A DNA stretch of 64,000 bases from JBLNDJ01 sp050261515 (lineage in GTDB: Bacteria; Acidobacteriota; Terriglobia; Bryobacterales; Bryobacteraceae): contig JBLNDJ010000058.1 of assembly GCA_050261515.1 (NCBI GenBank), positions 62,001 through 126,000 of the forward strand, given 5' to 3'. This document shows positions 9,756-18,979 of the stretch, one piece after another. The notes beneath the pieces were generated by a model that saw only the letters and a list, made by a program, of their open reading frames with translations, made no database searches and was not told where the DNA came from. The stretch's first letter is position 1; every line of letters begins with the position of its first letter. Both the position numbers and the translations under genes were made by a program.

Positions 9756-10324
9756 TGGGCTGCTCCCGGAAGTTGGGCGCGGTCCTGTGGGGGCAGGTCC
9801 GCGGCCGCGGCGTTCTGGCTGAACTGCAGCGCGCGTATGTAGGCGACGATCGCCCAGCGGTCGCGCGGCGGGATGCGGTCGCCGTAGTCGTACATGGCGG
9901 CGAAGCCGTGCGTGATGACGTCGTAGAAATGGCCCGCTGGCGCGTTCCTGAGGCGGTAGATATGGAACGAGCGCGGCGTGCGGAAGCCGCGCTGCGCGAC
10001 GATTCCGTTGCCGTCGCCGAGCCGGCCGTGGCAGGGTGCGCAGAAGATGTTGAAGCGCTGCTGCCCGCGGGCGAGGACTTCGCGCGTGATGGGGAACGGG
10101 AAAGCCGTGACGAGGCGGCCGTTCACGCGGGCGCTGTAGCGGATTTCGTCCTGCGCGAGCGAACTCTGCGGGACGGTGCCGGCCACGAGCGGGCGCGCCG
10201 AGAGGCCGTCATCGTAGAAGGGCGAGGCGCGGAGGGTTTTGGCTTTGGGGGTGTCCTGCATGTCGTAGCGGCAGGCGGGGAGGGCGAGAGCAAGCAGGAG
10301 GAGCAGGGCTTTACTCCGGCACAT
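9752..10324 (-). CDS. actE: Alternative complex III monoheme cytochrome c ActE (lipoprotein)
   Basis: A 190-residue lipoprotein. The signal peptide ends in the lipobox LALPAC, which puts the mature cysteine near residue 18. The cytochrome c domain has one heme site, CAPCH, followed by GRLGDGNGIV, and a DRWAIVAYIRALQ helix typical of class I cytochromes. In ACIII it carries electrons from the iron-sulfur and heme subunits toward the oxidase. Overlaps link it to actD upstream and actF downstream. Confidence 0.93.
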   Translation of the reverse strand: MCRSKALLLLLALALPACRYDMQDTPKAKTLRASPFYDDGLSARPLVAGTVPQSSLAQDEIRYSARVNGRLVTAFPFPITREVLARGQQRFNIFCAPCHGRLGDGNGIVAQRGFRTPRSFHIYRLRNAPAGHFYDVITHGFAAMYDYGDRIPPRDRWAIVAYIRALQFSQNAAAADLPPQDRAQLPGAAQ

Positions 10325-10853
10325 CGTACACCCCCACGGGATTCAGGCCTTCGAGGAAGCGCTTCGTTTTCTCGGAGTCGTAGTTCGGGTCGGCGGCTTC
10401 GACGCAGACGAAGTAGCGGTCGCGGGAGGCGCGCACAAACTCGGGCACGTTGAACACAGGGTGGTACGGCGTGGGCAGGCCGTTCGAGACCATGATGCCG
10501 TAGATCAGCGCCGTAAGCGATCCACCGAGCACGGCGATTTCGAATGTGATCGGGATGAACGACACCCAGCTCAGCAGCGGGCGGCCTCCGATGTTGATCG
10601 GGTAGTCGATGCCGTTGGCGTAGTACTGGAAGAAGAAGCCCGTGATCGCGCCCGCGAGGCCGCCGAGCAGCACGGCGAAGGGCACGCGCGTATCGTGGAG
10701 GTCCATCGCGTCCGAGAGGCCTTCGACAGGACTCGGCGAATAGGCGTCCATGCGGCGGTATCCGGCGCCGCGCGTGCTGCGCACCGCGTCGAGGAAGCGC
10801 TCCGGCTCGTCGAACTCGGCCATCACGCCGTAGATGGGATACGCCGCGTTCAT
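10311..10853 (-). CDS. actD: Alternative complex III subunit ActD (DUF3341)
   Basis: A 180-residue protein of the DUF3341 family. A cytoplasmic N-terminal part starts with YPIYGVMAEFDEPERFLDAV, and a central hairpin of two membrane helices spans about 60-120. ActD is a structural subunit of ACIII. The protein ends with NPVGVYDVPE, overlapping the actE start. The ATG at 10853 overlaps the actC stop (ATGA). Confidence 0.93.
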   Translation of the reverse strand: MNAAYPIYGVMAEFDEPERFLDAVRSTRGAGYRRMDAYSPSPVEGLSDAMDLHDTRVPFAVLLGGLAGAITGFFFQYYANGIDYPINIGGRPLLSWVSFIPITFEIAVLGGSLTALIYGIMVSNGLPTPYHPVFNVPEFVRASRDRYFVCVEAADPNYDSEKTKRFLEGLNPVGVYDVPE

Positions 10854-12220
10854 TCATGCCCTCCGGCGGCGGCCTTGCGCGCGGTATCGCGCAACTCGAA
10901 CATCGTGATCATCGGGAGGTAGCGCAGGAACAGGAGGAAGAACGTCAGGAACAGCCCCCACGTGCCGACGAAGATGATCCAGTCGAGCGGCATTCCGGCG
11001 TACATGCCCCAGGAGCGCGGCAGAAAATCGCGGTGCAGGCTGACGATCACGATCATGTAGCGCTCGAACCACATGCCGGTCTGGACCATCAGGGCGGCCA
11101 GGAACAGCGCCAGCGGATTGCGGCGCACGCGCCTGAACCAGAGCGTCTGGATCGAAGCGACGTTGCATAACACGGTGGCCCAGTACACCGGCGCGTACGG
11201 CCCCTTGGCGCGGTTGTAGGCGAGGAACGATTCGTAGGTGTCGGCGCTGTACCACGACATGAACCACTCGACGACGTAGGCGTACGCGACGATCAGGCCA
11301 GTGGCGAGCATGATTTTCGCCATGTTGTCGAGATGCCGCACAGTGATGAGATTTTCGAGTCCCCAGATGCGGCGGATCGGGATCGCGAGCATGATGACCA
11401 TGGCGAAGCCCGAAAAGATGGCCCCCGCGACGAAGTAGGGCGGAAAAATGGTGCTGTGCCAGCCGGGGAGGATTGCCACCGCGAAGTCGAAACTCACAAC
11501 GGTGTGGACCGAGACAACGAGCGGGGTCGCGAGGCCCGCGAGCAGGAGGTAGGCGTCTTGAAACCGATGCCAGTGTTGCGCCGAGCCGCGCCAGCCCAGC
11601 GAGAGGATGCCGTAGGTCTTCTGGCCGAGCGGGCTGCTCGTGCGGTCGCGCATCGTGGCGAGGTCGGGGATGAGTGCCGCGTACCAGAAGATGAGCGAGA
11701 CGGTGAAGTAGGTGGACACCGCGAAGACGTCCCAGATGAGCGGGCTGCGGAACTGCGGCCAGACCGACATCGTGTTCGGAATCGGCAGCAGCCAGTAGAA
11801 CAGCCAGGGGCGGCCCAGGTGCGCGAGCGGATACATGCCCGCGCACACGACGGCGAACAGGGTCATGGCCTCAGCGATGCGGTTGATCGAGTTGCGCCAC
11901 TCCTGGTGGAGCAGCAGGAGGATGGCGGAGATGAGAGTGCCCGCGTGGCCGATTCCAATCCACCAGACGAAGCTCGCGATGGCGATTCCCCAGGCGACCG
12001 GGATGTCAATGCCCCAGACGCCGACTCCTTTGAGCAGGAGGACGAACAGGCCTCCGAGGAGGCCGACCAGCAGCAGCGTCGCGAGACCGAAGATCGGGAG
12101 CCAGACTTTCGTTTGCGGGTGTTTGATCGCGATGTGCGAAACCTGGTCGGTCAGGCCTTCGGGCGTGGTGCCCGGGGCGATCACGGGATCGAGGGTGATG
12201 TCGCGGCGCAGGTCGGGCAT
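10850..12220 (-). CDS. actC: Alternative complex III membrane subunit ActC (NrfD/PsrC-like)
   Basis: A 456-residue quinol-binding membrane subunit with about ten helices. Recognisable segments are WWIGIGHAGTLISAILLL, the loop HLGRPWLFYW and the late SLHRDFLPRSWGMY. In ACIII it forms the quinol site beneath the ActB iron-sulfur subunit. The ATG shares one base with the actB stop (TGATG), and the end overlaps actD as ATGA, so stoichiometric translation is likely. Confidence 0.95.
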   Translation of the reverse strand: MPDLRRDITLDPVIAPGTTPEGLTDQVSHIAIKHPQTKVWLPIFGLATLLLVGLLGGLFVLLLKGVGVWGIDIPVAWGIAIASFVWWIGIGHAGTLISAILLLLHQEWRNSINRIAEAMTLFAVVCAGMYPLAHLGRPWLFYWLLPIPNTMSVWPQFRSPLIWDVFAVSTYFTVSLIFWYAALIPDLATMRDRTSSPLGQKTYGILSLGWRGSAQHWHRFQDAYLLLAGLATPLVVSVHTVVSFDFAVAILPGWHSTIFPPYFVAGAIFSGFAMVIMLAIPIRRIWGLENLITVRHLDNMAKIMLATGLIVAYAYVVEWFMSWYSADTYESFLAYNRAKGPYAPVYWATVLCNVASIQTLWFRRVRRNPLALFLAALMVQTGMWFERYMIVIVSLHRDFLPRSWGMYAGMPLDWIIFVGTWGLFLTFFLLFLRYLPMITMFELRDTARKAAAGGHE

Positions 12221-15039
12221 CAGAGACTCTCCCTGTCGAGTTCCGGATTCGGGTTCAGCACGCGCGCGAGGTAGGTCGTGCGCGGGCGTGTGTTCAACTC
12301 ACCCAGAAGCGCATAGTCGAGCGGCTGCCGCTTGAGTTGTGCCACGCGGCTGTTGCGGTCGTTCAAATCTCCGAAAACGATCGCCCCGGTGGGGCAGGCC
12401 TGCTGGCACGCGGTCCGGATCTCGCCGTCCCGCACGGTGCGGTCCTCGATCTCCGCCTTGATCTTGGCGGCTTCGATACGCTGCACGCAGTAGGTGCACT
12501 TCTCCATCACGCCGCGGCTACGGGGCGTCACTTCGGGATTGCGCATGAGCTGATAGCTGGGAGTCGCCCAATCCGTGTAGAGATAGAAGTTGAACCGGCG
12601 CACCTTATAAGGGCAGTTGTTCGAGCAGTAGCGCGTGCCGACGCAGCGGTTGTAGACCATCTGGTTCAGCCCTTCGGAGCTGTGGTTCGTCGCATTGGTC
12701 GGGCACACCAGCTCACACGGCGCGTTCTCGCAGTGCATACAAAAGTTGGGCTGAAGCAGCGCGCGCGGGGCGTCGGGCTCGCCCTCGTAGTAGCGGTCGA
12801 TGCGGAGCCAGTGCATTATGCGGCCGCGATAGACCTGGTGCTTGCCGACGGTGGCGATGTTGTTCTCGGAGTCGCAGGCCGCGATGCACGCGTTGCAGCC
12901 GACGCAGGCGTTGAGATCGACCGAGGCTCCCCACTGGTAGCCGTCGTGACGCCACTCGGGGTAGAGAGTGAAATCGCGCGGCGGCGCCTCCTCGAACGGT
13001 TCCTTGTGTGCGAAGTGCGGGTCGCGGCGGTAAGTCTCGAGCGAGCCGAGGCGGACGGGGAAGCGGCCCGCGGATCCGTAGTTCTGCTGCGTCGCGGCGA
13101 GTTCATAAGCCCTGCCGGTCTGGGAAATCTTCACGCCCGCGCTCTGCCAGAGCGCGTCCGAGGTGCGCAGCGGATAAATGTCGAAGCCGCAATTGCCCGC
13201 GCGGCCGGCGCGCTTGCGGCCGTAGCCGAGCGTTACCGTAGCGGTGTCGTCGGCGTGGCCCGGCTGCACCCAGAGCGGGAATTCGGTTTTGCGCCCGCGG
13301 TGGTCGAGCTGGATGAGCGCGCCGTTCTGAAGGTTGAGGCGCTTCGCCGTCGCCGGACTGACCATGGCAACGCTGTCCCACGTGAGCATGGACGGGGTCT
13401 TCGGCAGCTCCTGAAGATAGGGATTGTTGGCGAAGCGGCCGTCGAGGATGGTCGCATCCGGGCGGAATTGAATTTCGTAGGCACCATGCGCGGCGGCGGG
13501 CTGCGCCGAAACGCCGGCTCGCGGAGTCACGGCCACCGGCTCGGACGCACCGGCGATGAAGCCGTCGTGCAGAGCCGTCCGCCAGAACGTTTCGAAATCC
13601 GGACGGCGCCAGGTCTCTTGCACGATGGCGTACGGCGAGCGGTCCGGCTCGCCCAGCAGCGCGGCGAGCAGTTCGTGCTTCGAGCGGCCGCGGTAGAGCG
13701 GCGCGATAAGCGGCTGTATGATCGATGCCGTGCCATCGTAGGCCACCGCGTCGCTCCACTCTTCGAGGTATGTCGTCGCCGGGATGTGCCAGTCGCACAG
13801 AACCGCGGTCTCGTCGTCGTACAAGCCGTGGTGCACCTTCGTCGCCACGCGGCGGAGCGCGCCGGCGAAGTCGAGATCCGCGGGCGCATCGTAGGCCGGG
13901 TTCACGCCGCTCATAATGAGCAGGTCCACGTTGCCGGCGCGCATGTCGGCGATCAGCGTGCGCAGGGAGTCAAGCTGATCCACCGGCTCGACCTCATTCG
14001 ACGGCAGGTAGACGACCGTGTTCCCCGCATTGCCGAGCGACGCGTTGATCGAATGCGCGAGCGCGTGCAGCTCGGGCGGCTGCTGGTCTCCCACGAGGAC
14101 GAGACTCGCGCCGCGGTGCGCCTGCAGATCTCTGTTCACGGCAGCGAGCCACTTCGCGTGCTCCGCCGGCGGCGGCCCTCCGGCGAGAGCGCGCAGCACC
14201 GGTCCCATCTCGCCCGGCTTCACGCGAAACCTGTGGTCGGCGCTCGCTCCGGTGTTCGTGTATGCCGCCTCGGCCACATAGAGCCGGTTGACGTTGCTCG
14301 AGCGCGAGCCGCGGCGCGCGGCAAAATCGTGCGCGTTCCGCACGCCCGCCAGTCCGCGGCACAGAAAATCGGCGTCGAGCGAGAAGACGACGTCCGCGCG
14401 GTCGAAGCGGTAGACGGGATTCACCGCGCTCCCAAACGCCATCTGCGCTCCGGCGCGCGCATTGTCGCGTCCGGCCGCCTCCCATTGATGCCACTTCGAG
14501 CCGGGATACTTCGACAGCAGCGCGCGGATCTGCCTTCCGAGCGTGGGCGAGATCACCGTATCGGTGAGCAGCCGCAGCCGCGCGCTTTGCGGCAGCGCCG
14601 CCAGGAACTGAGTCCAGTCGCTGATGCGCCCGCTGTGCAACACGGCCTGCGACCGGTCGGGGTCGTACAGTGTCATCAGCGAGGCCTGCGCAAACGCATC
14701 GGTCGCGCCGAGGCTTGCCGGATGCCGCGGGTTGCCCTCCACCTTCACCGGGTGCCCCATGTGGCTCTTGACCAGCAGGCCGAGCGCTTCGCCCTGAAGC
14801 GGCATTGTGGTGGCGAAGTAGATCGGCTCGCCCTGCACGATGTCCGCCGGCTGATTCACGTACGGCACGATCTTTTCGGGCGGCTGGCGCACACAGCCCG
14901 TGAAGCCCGCCATCGCCACGGCCGCGCCCATTACGCGCCAGAACTCGCGGCGGTCCATGCCTTCGAGGCCGGGAGGCGCGTCCGCCTCCGCCGCCGGCGC
15001 GCGGCCGATTTCATCGGGATTCGACCAAAGCGGTTTCAT
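12220..15039 (-). CDS. actB: Alternative complex III iron-sulfur subunit ActB (molybdopterin-like plus 4Fe-4S domains)
   Basis: A 939-residue periplasmic subunit. A Tat-type signal (MDRREFWRVMGAA) runs into a lipobox-like FTGC. A long molybdopterin-oxidoreductase-like domain follows (about 70-640); in this family it holds no cofactor. The C-terminal ferredoxin region (about 700-885) has four cysteine clusters: CVGCNACIAAC, CMHCENAPC, CVGTRYCSNNC and CTYC with a final CQQACP. These carry electrons between the quinol site and the hemes. B1 and B2 are fused as one chain, as usual. The ATG at 15039 overlaps the actA stop. Confidence 0.96.
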   Translation of the reverse strand: MKPLWSNPDEIGRAPAAEADAPPGLEGMDRREFWRVMGAAVAMAGFTGCVRQPPEKIVPYVNQPADIVQGEPIYFATTMPLQGEALGLLVKSHMGHPVKVEGNPRHPASLGATDAFAQASLMTLYDPDRSQAVLHSGRISDWTQFLAALPQSARLRLLTDTVISPTLGRQIRALLSKYPGSKWHQWEAAGRDNARAGAQMAFGSAVNPVYRFDRADVVFSLDADFLCRGLAGVRNAHDFAARRGSRSSNVNRLYVAEAAYTNTGASADHRFRVKPGEMGPVLRALAGGPPPAEHAKWLAAVNRDLQAHRGASLVLVGDQQPPELHALAHSINASLGNAGNTVVYLPSNEVEPVDQLDSLRTLIADMRAGNVDLLIMSGVNPAYDAPADLDFAGALRRVATKVHHGLYDDETAVLCDWHIPATTYLEEWSDAVAYDGTASIIQPLIAPLYRGRSKHELLAALLGEPDRSPYAIVQETWRRPDFETFWRTALHDGFIAGASEPVAVTPRAGVSAQPAAAHGAYEIQFRPDATILDGRFANNPYLQELPKTPSMLTWDSVAMVSPATAKRLNLQNGALIQLDHRGRKTEFPLWVQPGHADDTATVTLGYGRKRAGRAGNCGFDIYPLRTSDALWQSAGVKISQTGRAYELAATQQNYGSAGRFPVRLGSLETYRRDPHFAHKEPFEEAPPRDFTLYPEWRHDGYQWGASVDLNACVGCNACIAACDSENNIATVGKHQVYRGRIMHWLRIDRYYEGEPDAPRALLQPNFCMHCENAPCELVCPTNATNHSSEGLNQMVYNRCVGTRYCSNNCPYKVRRFNFYLYTDWATPSYQLMRNPEVTPRSRGVMEKCTYCVQRIEAAKIKAEIEDRTVRDGEIRTACQQACPTGAIVFGDLNDRNSRVAQLKRQPLDYALLGELNTRPRTTYLARVLNPNPELDRESL

Positions 15040-15686
15040 CTGTGGCACGTGTAGCAATCCGTCAGTTTTTGAATCCGGTATTCCTTCACCAGGCGCCGGC
15101 CCATCGTGAGCTGATCCTCCGTGGGTCTCCAGGTCATGTCGAAGACGTGCTCGCGCGGGCGGACGAACAGTTCGGGCGAACGGTGGCATGAAAGGCACCA
15201 CTGCATTTGCAGCGATTTTTCACGCCGCACCAGAGGCATTTCATCCACGCGGCCGTGGCACATGATGCAGGCCACGCCCTTGTTCACATGGATGCTGTGG
15301 TTGAAGTAGACGAAGTCGGGCAGGTCGTGCACGCGCACCCACTCGATGGGCTTGTTGTTCGCCCAGCTTTCGCGCACGGGCTGCAGATACGGGCTGTCGG
15401 ACCATAGCTGCGAATGGCAGCTCATGCAGATGTGCGTGGACGGGATGCCGGCAAAAGCGGAGGTCTCAACCGAGGTGTGGCAGTAGCGGCAGTCGATGCC
15501 GTCGTCGCCGACGTGATGCTTATGGCTGAACTGGACGGGCTGCTCGCGGATCACGCCGACCCGGTTGAAGTACGGCGAATCCCAGATGACGTAGGCGGCC
15601 CAGAGCCCAACTGAGAGAAGGATGACGGCGAGAATGAGACTTAACTTCGAGACGACATTACTGCTGCGATGGAAAATTTGCGGCAT
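15036..15686 (-). CDS. actA: Alternative complex III pentaheme cytochrome c ActA
   Basis: A 216-residue multiheme cytochrome with one N-terminal membrane helix (about 13-35) and five heme sites: CRYCH, CMSCH, CIMCH, CLSCH and CYTCH. This count and spacing match ActA of ACIII, the quinol:electron carrier oxidoreductase that replaces the bc1 complex. It is the first gene of the respiratory array. The ATG at 15686 gives MPQIFHRSSN before the helix; an upstream in-frame start would add only 14 residues. Confidence 0.95.
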   Translation of the reverse strand: MPQIFHRSSNVVSKLSLILAVILLSVGLWAAYVIWDSPYFNRVGVIREQPVQFSHKHHVGDDGIDCRYCHTSVETSAFAGIPSTHICMSCHSQLWSDSPYLQPVRESWANNKPIEWVRVHDLPDFVYFNHSIHVNKGVACIMCHGRVDEMPLVRREKSLQMQWCLSCHRSPELFVRPREHVFDMTWRPTEDQLTMGRRLVKEYRIQKLTDCYTCHR

Positions 15687-15748
15687 CCCGATCGCGGCCC
15701 CTCTGCGCCCCGGCGCCAGTCCCAGCACGCCGCCGCGCCTTTGACTTC

Positions 15749-15754
15749 ATTATG
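15749..15754 (-). promoter_or_regulatory. Possible -10 element for the act-cox array
   Basis: On the minus strand this reads CATAAT, one mismatch from TATAAT, about 60 bases before the actA ATG and inside the gap after the HIT gene. No good -35 hexamer sits at the normal distance, so this is only a candidate. Confidence 0.25.
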
Positions 15755-15793
15755 CAGATTTTGCGGGGGCCGTGATGTTGCTCGATAATCGGG

Positions 15794-16213
15794 TCACATT
15801 GTGAGCTTTCCGAGCGCAGCCCGAAGCTTGTCGCCGGCCTCTCGCATTTCGCCTTCTTTATAGGTGCTGCGCGGCCAGAAGAATCCGCGAAGCCCGTCCT
15901 TCGGGCGGCGCGGCACGATGTGGACGTGAAGGTGCGGCACGCTTTGGCTTACGCGATTGTTGATCGCCACGAACGAACCTTCGGCCCCAAAAGCTTCCTG
16001 AACCGCGCGGGTTATAAGCTGCGCGTTACCAAACAAGGGACCGAGGAGCGCAGCCGGCAGGTCTGTGAAGGTCTCATGGTGATCGCGAGGGATGAGAAGC
16101 GTATGACCGGGGAACAGCGGACGTGCGTCGAGGAAGGCGAGGGTCCGGGCGTCTTCGAAGACGATTTCCGCCTCGGCGCGGCCCGAGGCGATCTCGCAGA
16201 ACTTACAAGCCAC
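15794..16213 (-). CDS. HIT-family nucleotide hydrolase
   Basis: A protein of about 139 residues with the histidine triad HLHVHIV near its centre-C-terminal part and an N-terminal zinc-binding-like CKFCEIASG, as in HinT/HIT hydrolases that act on nucleoside phosphoramidates or dinucleotides. The GTG at 16213 puts CKFC at the usual distance from the start. An in-frame TTG at 16273 would add 20 residues unlike the family. Neither has a clear ribosome site. It lies just upstream of the act operon on the same strand, but about 110 bases separate them. Confidence 0.88.
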   Translation of the reverse strand: MACKFCEIASGRAEAEIVFEDARTLAFLDARPLFPGHTLLIPRDHHETFTDLPAALLGPLFGNAQLITRAVQEAFGAEGSFVAINNRVSQSVPHLHVHIVPRRPKDGLRGFFWPRSTYKEGEMREAGDKLRAALGKLTM

Positions 16214-16261
16214 GGATGAATTGTACACGCCGTTTGTACCAGGTTTGGAAGCGGCATGGAA

Positions 16262-16314
16262 GAAACGCGACAAAGAAGTTCTTTCGTTTCTTTCTAATCG
16301 GTTCTGAAGGAACC
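16262..16314. repeat. Two nested inverted repeats in the HIT / membrane-protein gap
   Basis: Bases 16272-16284 read AAAGAAGTTCTTT, a near-perfect palindrome with one central base. It is flanked by the inverted pair GAAACG (16262-16267) and CGTTTC (16285-16290). A second stem, GGTTC (16300-16304) and GAACC (16310-16314), follows directly. The gap separates a minus-strand and a plus-strand gene, so these could be operator sites for divergent promoters or RNA hairpins in a leader. Confidence 0.5.
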
Positions 16315-16380
16315 TAAATGCGGGCTGGCACGGCGCGTGCAGGAAGCGATGCTCGGGGACCGCTTTGCGGAGGACTAGAA

Positions 16381-16758
16381 ATGGGAGCCCTTATCGTTAA
16401 TTGGGTATTAGGATGGTTCGCTTTGGCACTGCTGGCGAACATTTTTCCCGGCTTCCGTGTCACAGAGTTCGAGTCGGCGCTGCTGGCCACGAGCATCGTG
16501 GCTCTCATCAGCGGCGCAACCTCGGCGCTGCTGAAGAGGATGAATTCGCAGGCCGGGTTGGTGATCGCCTCGATTCTGCTGGTCCTTGCGGACGCGTTCC
16601 TGTTCCGCCTGACGGCGCTGGTAATTCCCGGTTTTGCGATGCGCGCGTTCTATCCGGCGCTGGCCGGCGCGCTGCTTCTGCTCGGCCTGCACCTCGCCGT
16701 GCTGCGCTTCACGCGCGTGCGCGCAAGCGTACAGACCGGACCGCTCATGCACTCCTAG
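16381..16758 (+). CDS. Small four-helix membrane protein, phage-holin-4 / YvlD-like family
   Basis: A 125-residue protein made almost wholly of four hydrophobic helices. It starts MGALIVNWVLGWFALALLAN, with the IFPGFRV turn after helix 1, typical of the Phage_holin_4_2/YvlD group of bacterial membrane proteins. Nothing suggests a phage origin. The ATG at 16381 has GGAGG eight bases upstream. The function of chromosomal members is not established. Confidence 0.82.
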   Translation: MGALIVNWVLGWFALALLANIFPGFRVTEFESALLATSIVALISGATSALLKRMNSQAGLVIASILLVLADAFLFRLTALVIPGFAMRAFYPALAGALLLLGLHLAVLRFTRVRASVQTGPLMHS

Positions 16759-16778
16759 ACCTGGGGGATGCGAGGAGG

Positions 16779-16802
16779 GCCGCTGCCTACTCCGGCAGCG
16801 GC
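16779..16802 (+). terminator. Hairpin terminator after the small membrane protein
   Basis: A perfect 9-base-pair stem (GCCGCTGCC / GGCAGCGGC) with loop TACTCC is followed by TTTCCTTT. It overlaps the 3' end of the convergent MFS gene and could end transcription for the plus-strand gene. Confidence 0.55.
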
Positions 16803-18166
16803 TTTCCTTTCGTTTCCGGCGCGAACGGCAGCGCCGCAAGGCCGATCAGAAATACCAGGCACATGGTAACTCCGGCATAGCGCATCGGCTCGGAATAGCC
16901 GCTATAGACGCGGCTGGTGAGCAAGCCAAGCGTAAGCGGGCCGAGCGCCGCCACGAAACGTCCCACGTTGTAGCAGAACGATGTGCCGGTGCTGCGAAGG
17001 CGCGTCGGGAACAACTCCGGCAGGTAGATCGCGTAGCCGCCGAACAGCGCGAGCTGGCAGAAGCCCATCAGCGGAATCATCCAGAAAATGTCCACGAACG
17101 TGCGCAAGTTCCAGAACGTGAACGCCGTGACGGCCATCGCGGCCACGAACGAAATCGCGAACGCCTTGCGCCTCCCCATGCGGCTCGTGACGCGCGTGAA
17201 GACGTAGACGCCGAAGAAAGCGCCCGCGTTCTGCAACAGCGACGTAATGCCGACCCAGAACGTCTTCTTGCCCGCGATCAAATTTTCCGGGAGCCCCTGC
17301 GCGCGGAAAGTCTTGTCGAGCACGCTCGAGAGCAGGTCGAAGCTGAAGAAGCCGATGCCCCACAGCCCGACCACACCCGCGAACGCCAGCAGCATGCCGA
17401 TTATGGTGTTGCGGCGCCAGCGCGGGTCGGTCAGCAGCTCGCTCATCGAACCGAGCTTCTTCTTTTCCGCCTTGGCCTTGCGCCACTGCTCGGGTTCCTG
17501 AAGCTTGCGGAAGATGAAGATCGCCAGCAGCGCGGGCAGCGCGCCAAAGGCGAACATCGGGCGCCAGGAGCTTGCGATCGAGCCGCCTTGTTCGAGCTGG
17601 CCGAGCACGATGGCGAGCAGGGCGGCGATCATGTTGCCGATGGCCGAGAGCGCTTGCAGCCAGCCGAGCGCGAAGGGGCGCGCTCGGTCGGGCATCGTCT
17701 CGGCGACAAGCGCCACGCCGACCGCGAACTGCCCGCCCACGCCGAGGCCGGTGAGCGCGCGGTAGATCGAGAAATCCCAAACGTTGGTCGAGAACACGCT
17801 CAAGCCGGTGAAGATGGAATAGAAGAGGATGGTGAGGATCATCGTCTTCACGCGGCCGATGCGGTCGCCCAGGATGCCGAACAGCACGCCGCCCGAGGCC
17901 CAGCCGATCATGAAGATCATGGTCGAGTAGCCGGCGTATTCGGCGACGGCGCTTGCCATGGAAGCGTCATTCGCCCGCGCGCCGAGCAGTTCGAGAATCG
18001 CCGGCCGGCGCGCCAGGTTGAACAGCTGCTGGTTCATCGTGTCGAACATCCAGCCGAGCGACGAAACCACCAGAACTAACCAGTGATAGCGCGTGAGTCC
18101 CGCGTACCACGGACCTTGGTCGACGGGCGGCGCCGCGCGCTTGGAAGTAGATTCTAAGGAGGACAT
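16787..18166 (-). CDS. MFS transporter
   Basis: A 459-residue major facilitator superfamily permease with about 12 helices. The loop 2-3 motif is GILGDRIGRVK and the C-terminus has PETKGKPLPE, both typical of the metabolite:proton symporter and sugar-porter type clades. A substrate cannot be assigned. A charged cytoplasmic loop (KAKAEKKKLGS) separates the two six-helix halves. The next gene on the same strand is an SDR about 80 bases upstream, so they may be co-transcribed. Confidence 0.9.
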   Translation of the reverse strand: MSSLESTSKRAAPPVDQGPWYAGLTRYHWLVLVVSSLGWMFDTMNQQLFNLARRPAILELLGARANDASMASAVAEYAGYSTMIFMIGWASGGVLFGILGDRIGRVKTMILTILFYSIFTGLSVFSTNVWDFSIYRALTGLGVGGQFAVGVALVAETMPDRARPFALGWLQALSAIGNMIAALLAIVLGQLEQGGSIASSWRPMFAFGALPALLAIFIFRKLQEPEQWRKAKAEKKKLGSMSELLTDPRWRRNTIIGMLLAFAGVVGLWGIGFFSFDLLSSVLDKTFRAQGLPENLIAGKKTFWVGITSLLQNAGAFFGVYVFTRVTSRMGRRKAFAISFVAAMAVTAFTFWNLRTFVDIFWMIPLMGFCQLALFGGYAIYLPELFPTRLRSTGTSFCYNVGRFVAALGPLTLGLLTSRVYSGYSEPMRYAGVTMCLVFLIGLAALPFAPETKGKPLPE

Positions 18167-18244
18167 GAAGTGCCTATTGTAATGCAGGAGGAGACGAAAA
18201 AGCGTCCTCTTGCATCTCCGCGGTGAGGTAGTTCCGGCCGGGTC

Positions 18245-18979
18245 CTACAAGCTTCTCAGGTGGAAGCCTCCGTCCACGTTCAGGACCTGGCCGGTGGAGT
18301 AGTCGAGAAAGCCGTCCGCAATAGCGCGCACCGCAAGCGCGATGTCGCGCGGTTCGCCCATGCGGCGTTGCGGGAGCAAACCGGCGCCGATCTTTTCGTC
18401 GTAAGCCTTTTCGACTTTGGCGATCATATCCGTGCGGATGATGCCGGGGCGAATTTCAAAAACCTTCACACCGCACGCGGCCAGGCGCTCGGCCCACAAC
18501 GCGACCGCCATGCTGAGTCCCGCCTTCGAAATGCAGTATTCCCCCCGGTTCACCGAAGCCGTGTAGGCCGAAATCGACGTCACGAAGACGATGCGGCCTT
18601 CGCCGCGGTTCGCCATGTCGCGCGCGGCAAGCTGCGTCAGGAAGTAGGGACCCTTGAGGTTGGTCGCGATCAGCTCATCGAAGCTTTCCTCGGTGGCTTC
18701 GAGAATGTCGCGGCGCTCACGCGGCGCCATGCCCGCATTGTTGACGAGCAGATCGATCCGTCCGAAGCGCTCCTTCGCGAACGCGATGAGAGCCTCGCGG
18801 TCTTCCCGCGAGCCGATGTCGCAGCGCAAAATCTCGACGCCGGTTTCGGCGCGCATGGACTCGGCGGCGTCCAGCCGGCCGCGATAGGTCGCAATGACGT
18901 CGTGGGTGCGCGCGAGTTCTGTCGCGACTCCCCGGCCGATCCCACGGCTCGCTCCCGTGACGATGGCGACGGGCTTCAC
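18245..18979 (-). CDS. Short-chain dehydrogenase/reductase (3-ketoacyl-ACP-reductase-like)
   Basis: A 244-residue classical SDR with the NAD(P)-binding motif TGASRGIG (about 8-15), NNAG (about 80) and the catalytic Ser-Tyr-Lys set with YCISK (about 150). Length and end (NVDGGFHLRSL) fit the FabG-like group; the substrate is unknown. I chose the GTG at 18979 because it gives the canonical start KPVAIVTGASRG and overlaps the stop of the thiol oxidoreductase gene (GTGA), suggesting coupled translation. Confidence 0.9.
   Translation of the reverse strand: MKPVAIVTGASRGIGRGVATELARTHDVIATYRGRLDAAESMRAETGVEILRCDIGSREDREALIAFAKERFGRIDLLVNNAGMAPRERRDILEATEESFDELIATNLKGPYFLTQLAARDMANRGEGRIVFVTSISAYTASVNRGEYCISKAGLSMAVALWAERLAACGVKVFEIRPGIIRTDMIAKVEKAYDEKIGAGLLPQRRMGEPRDIALAVRAIADGFLDYSTGQVLNVDGGFHLRSL

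Noticed and set aside
12337..15054. 905-codon plus-strand frame opposite actB
   Set aside because: A shadow caused by high GC codon use; the minus strand encodes clear ActB motifs.
16381..16758. Prophage remnant suggested by a holin-like protein
   Set aside because: No other phage genes are nearby and this family is common in chromosomes.
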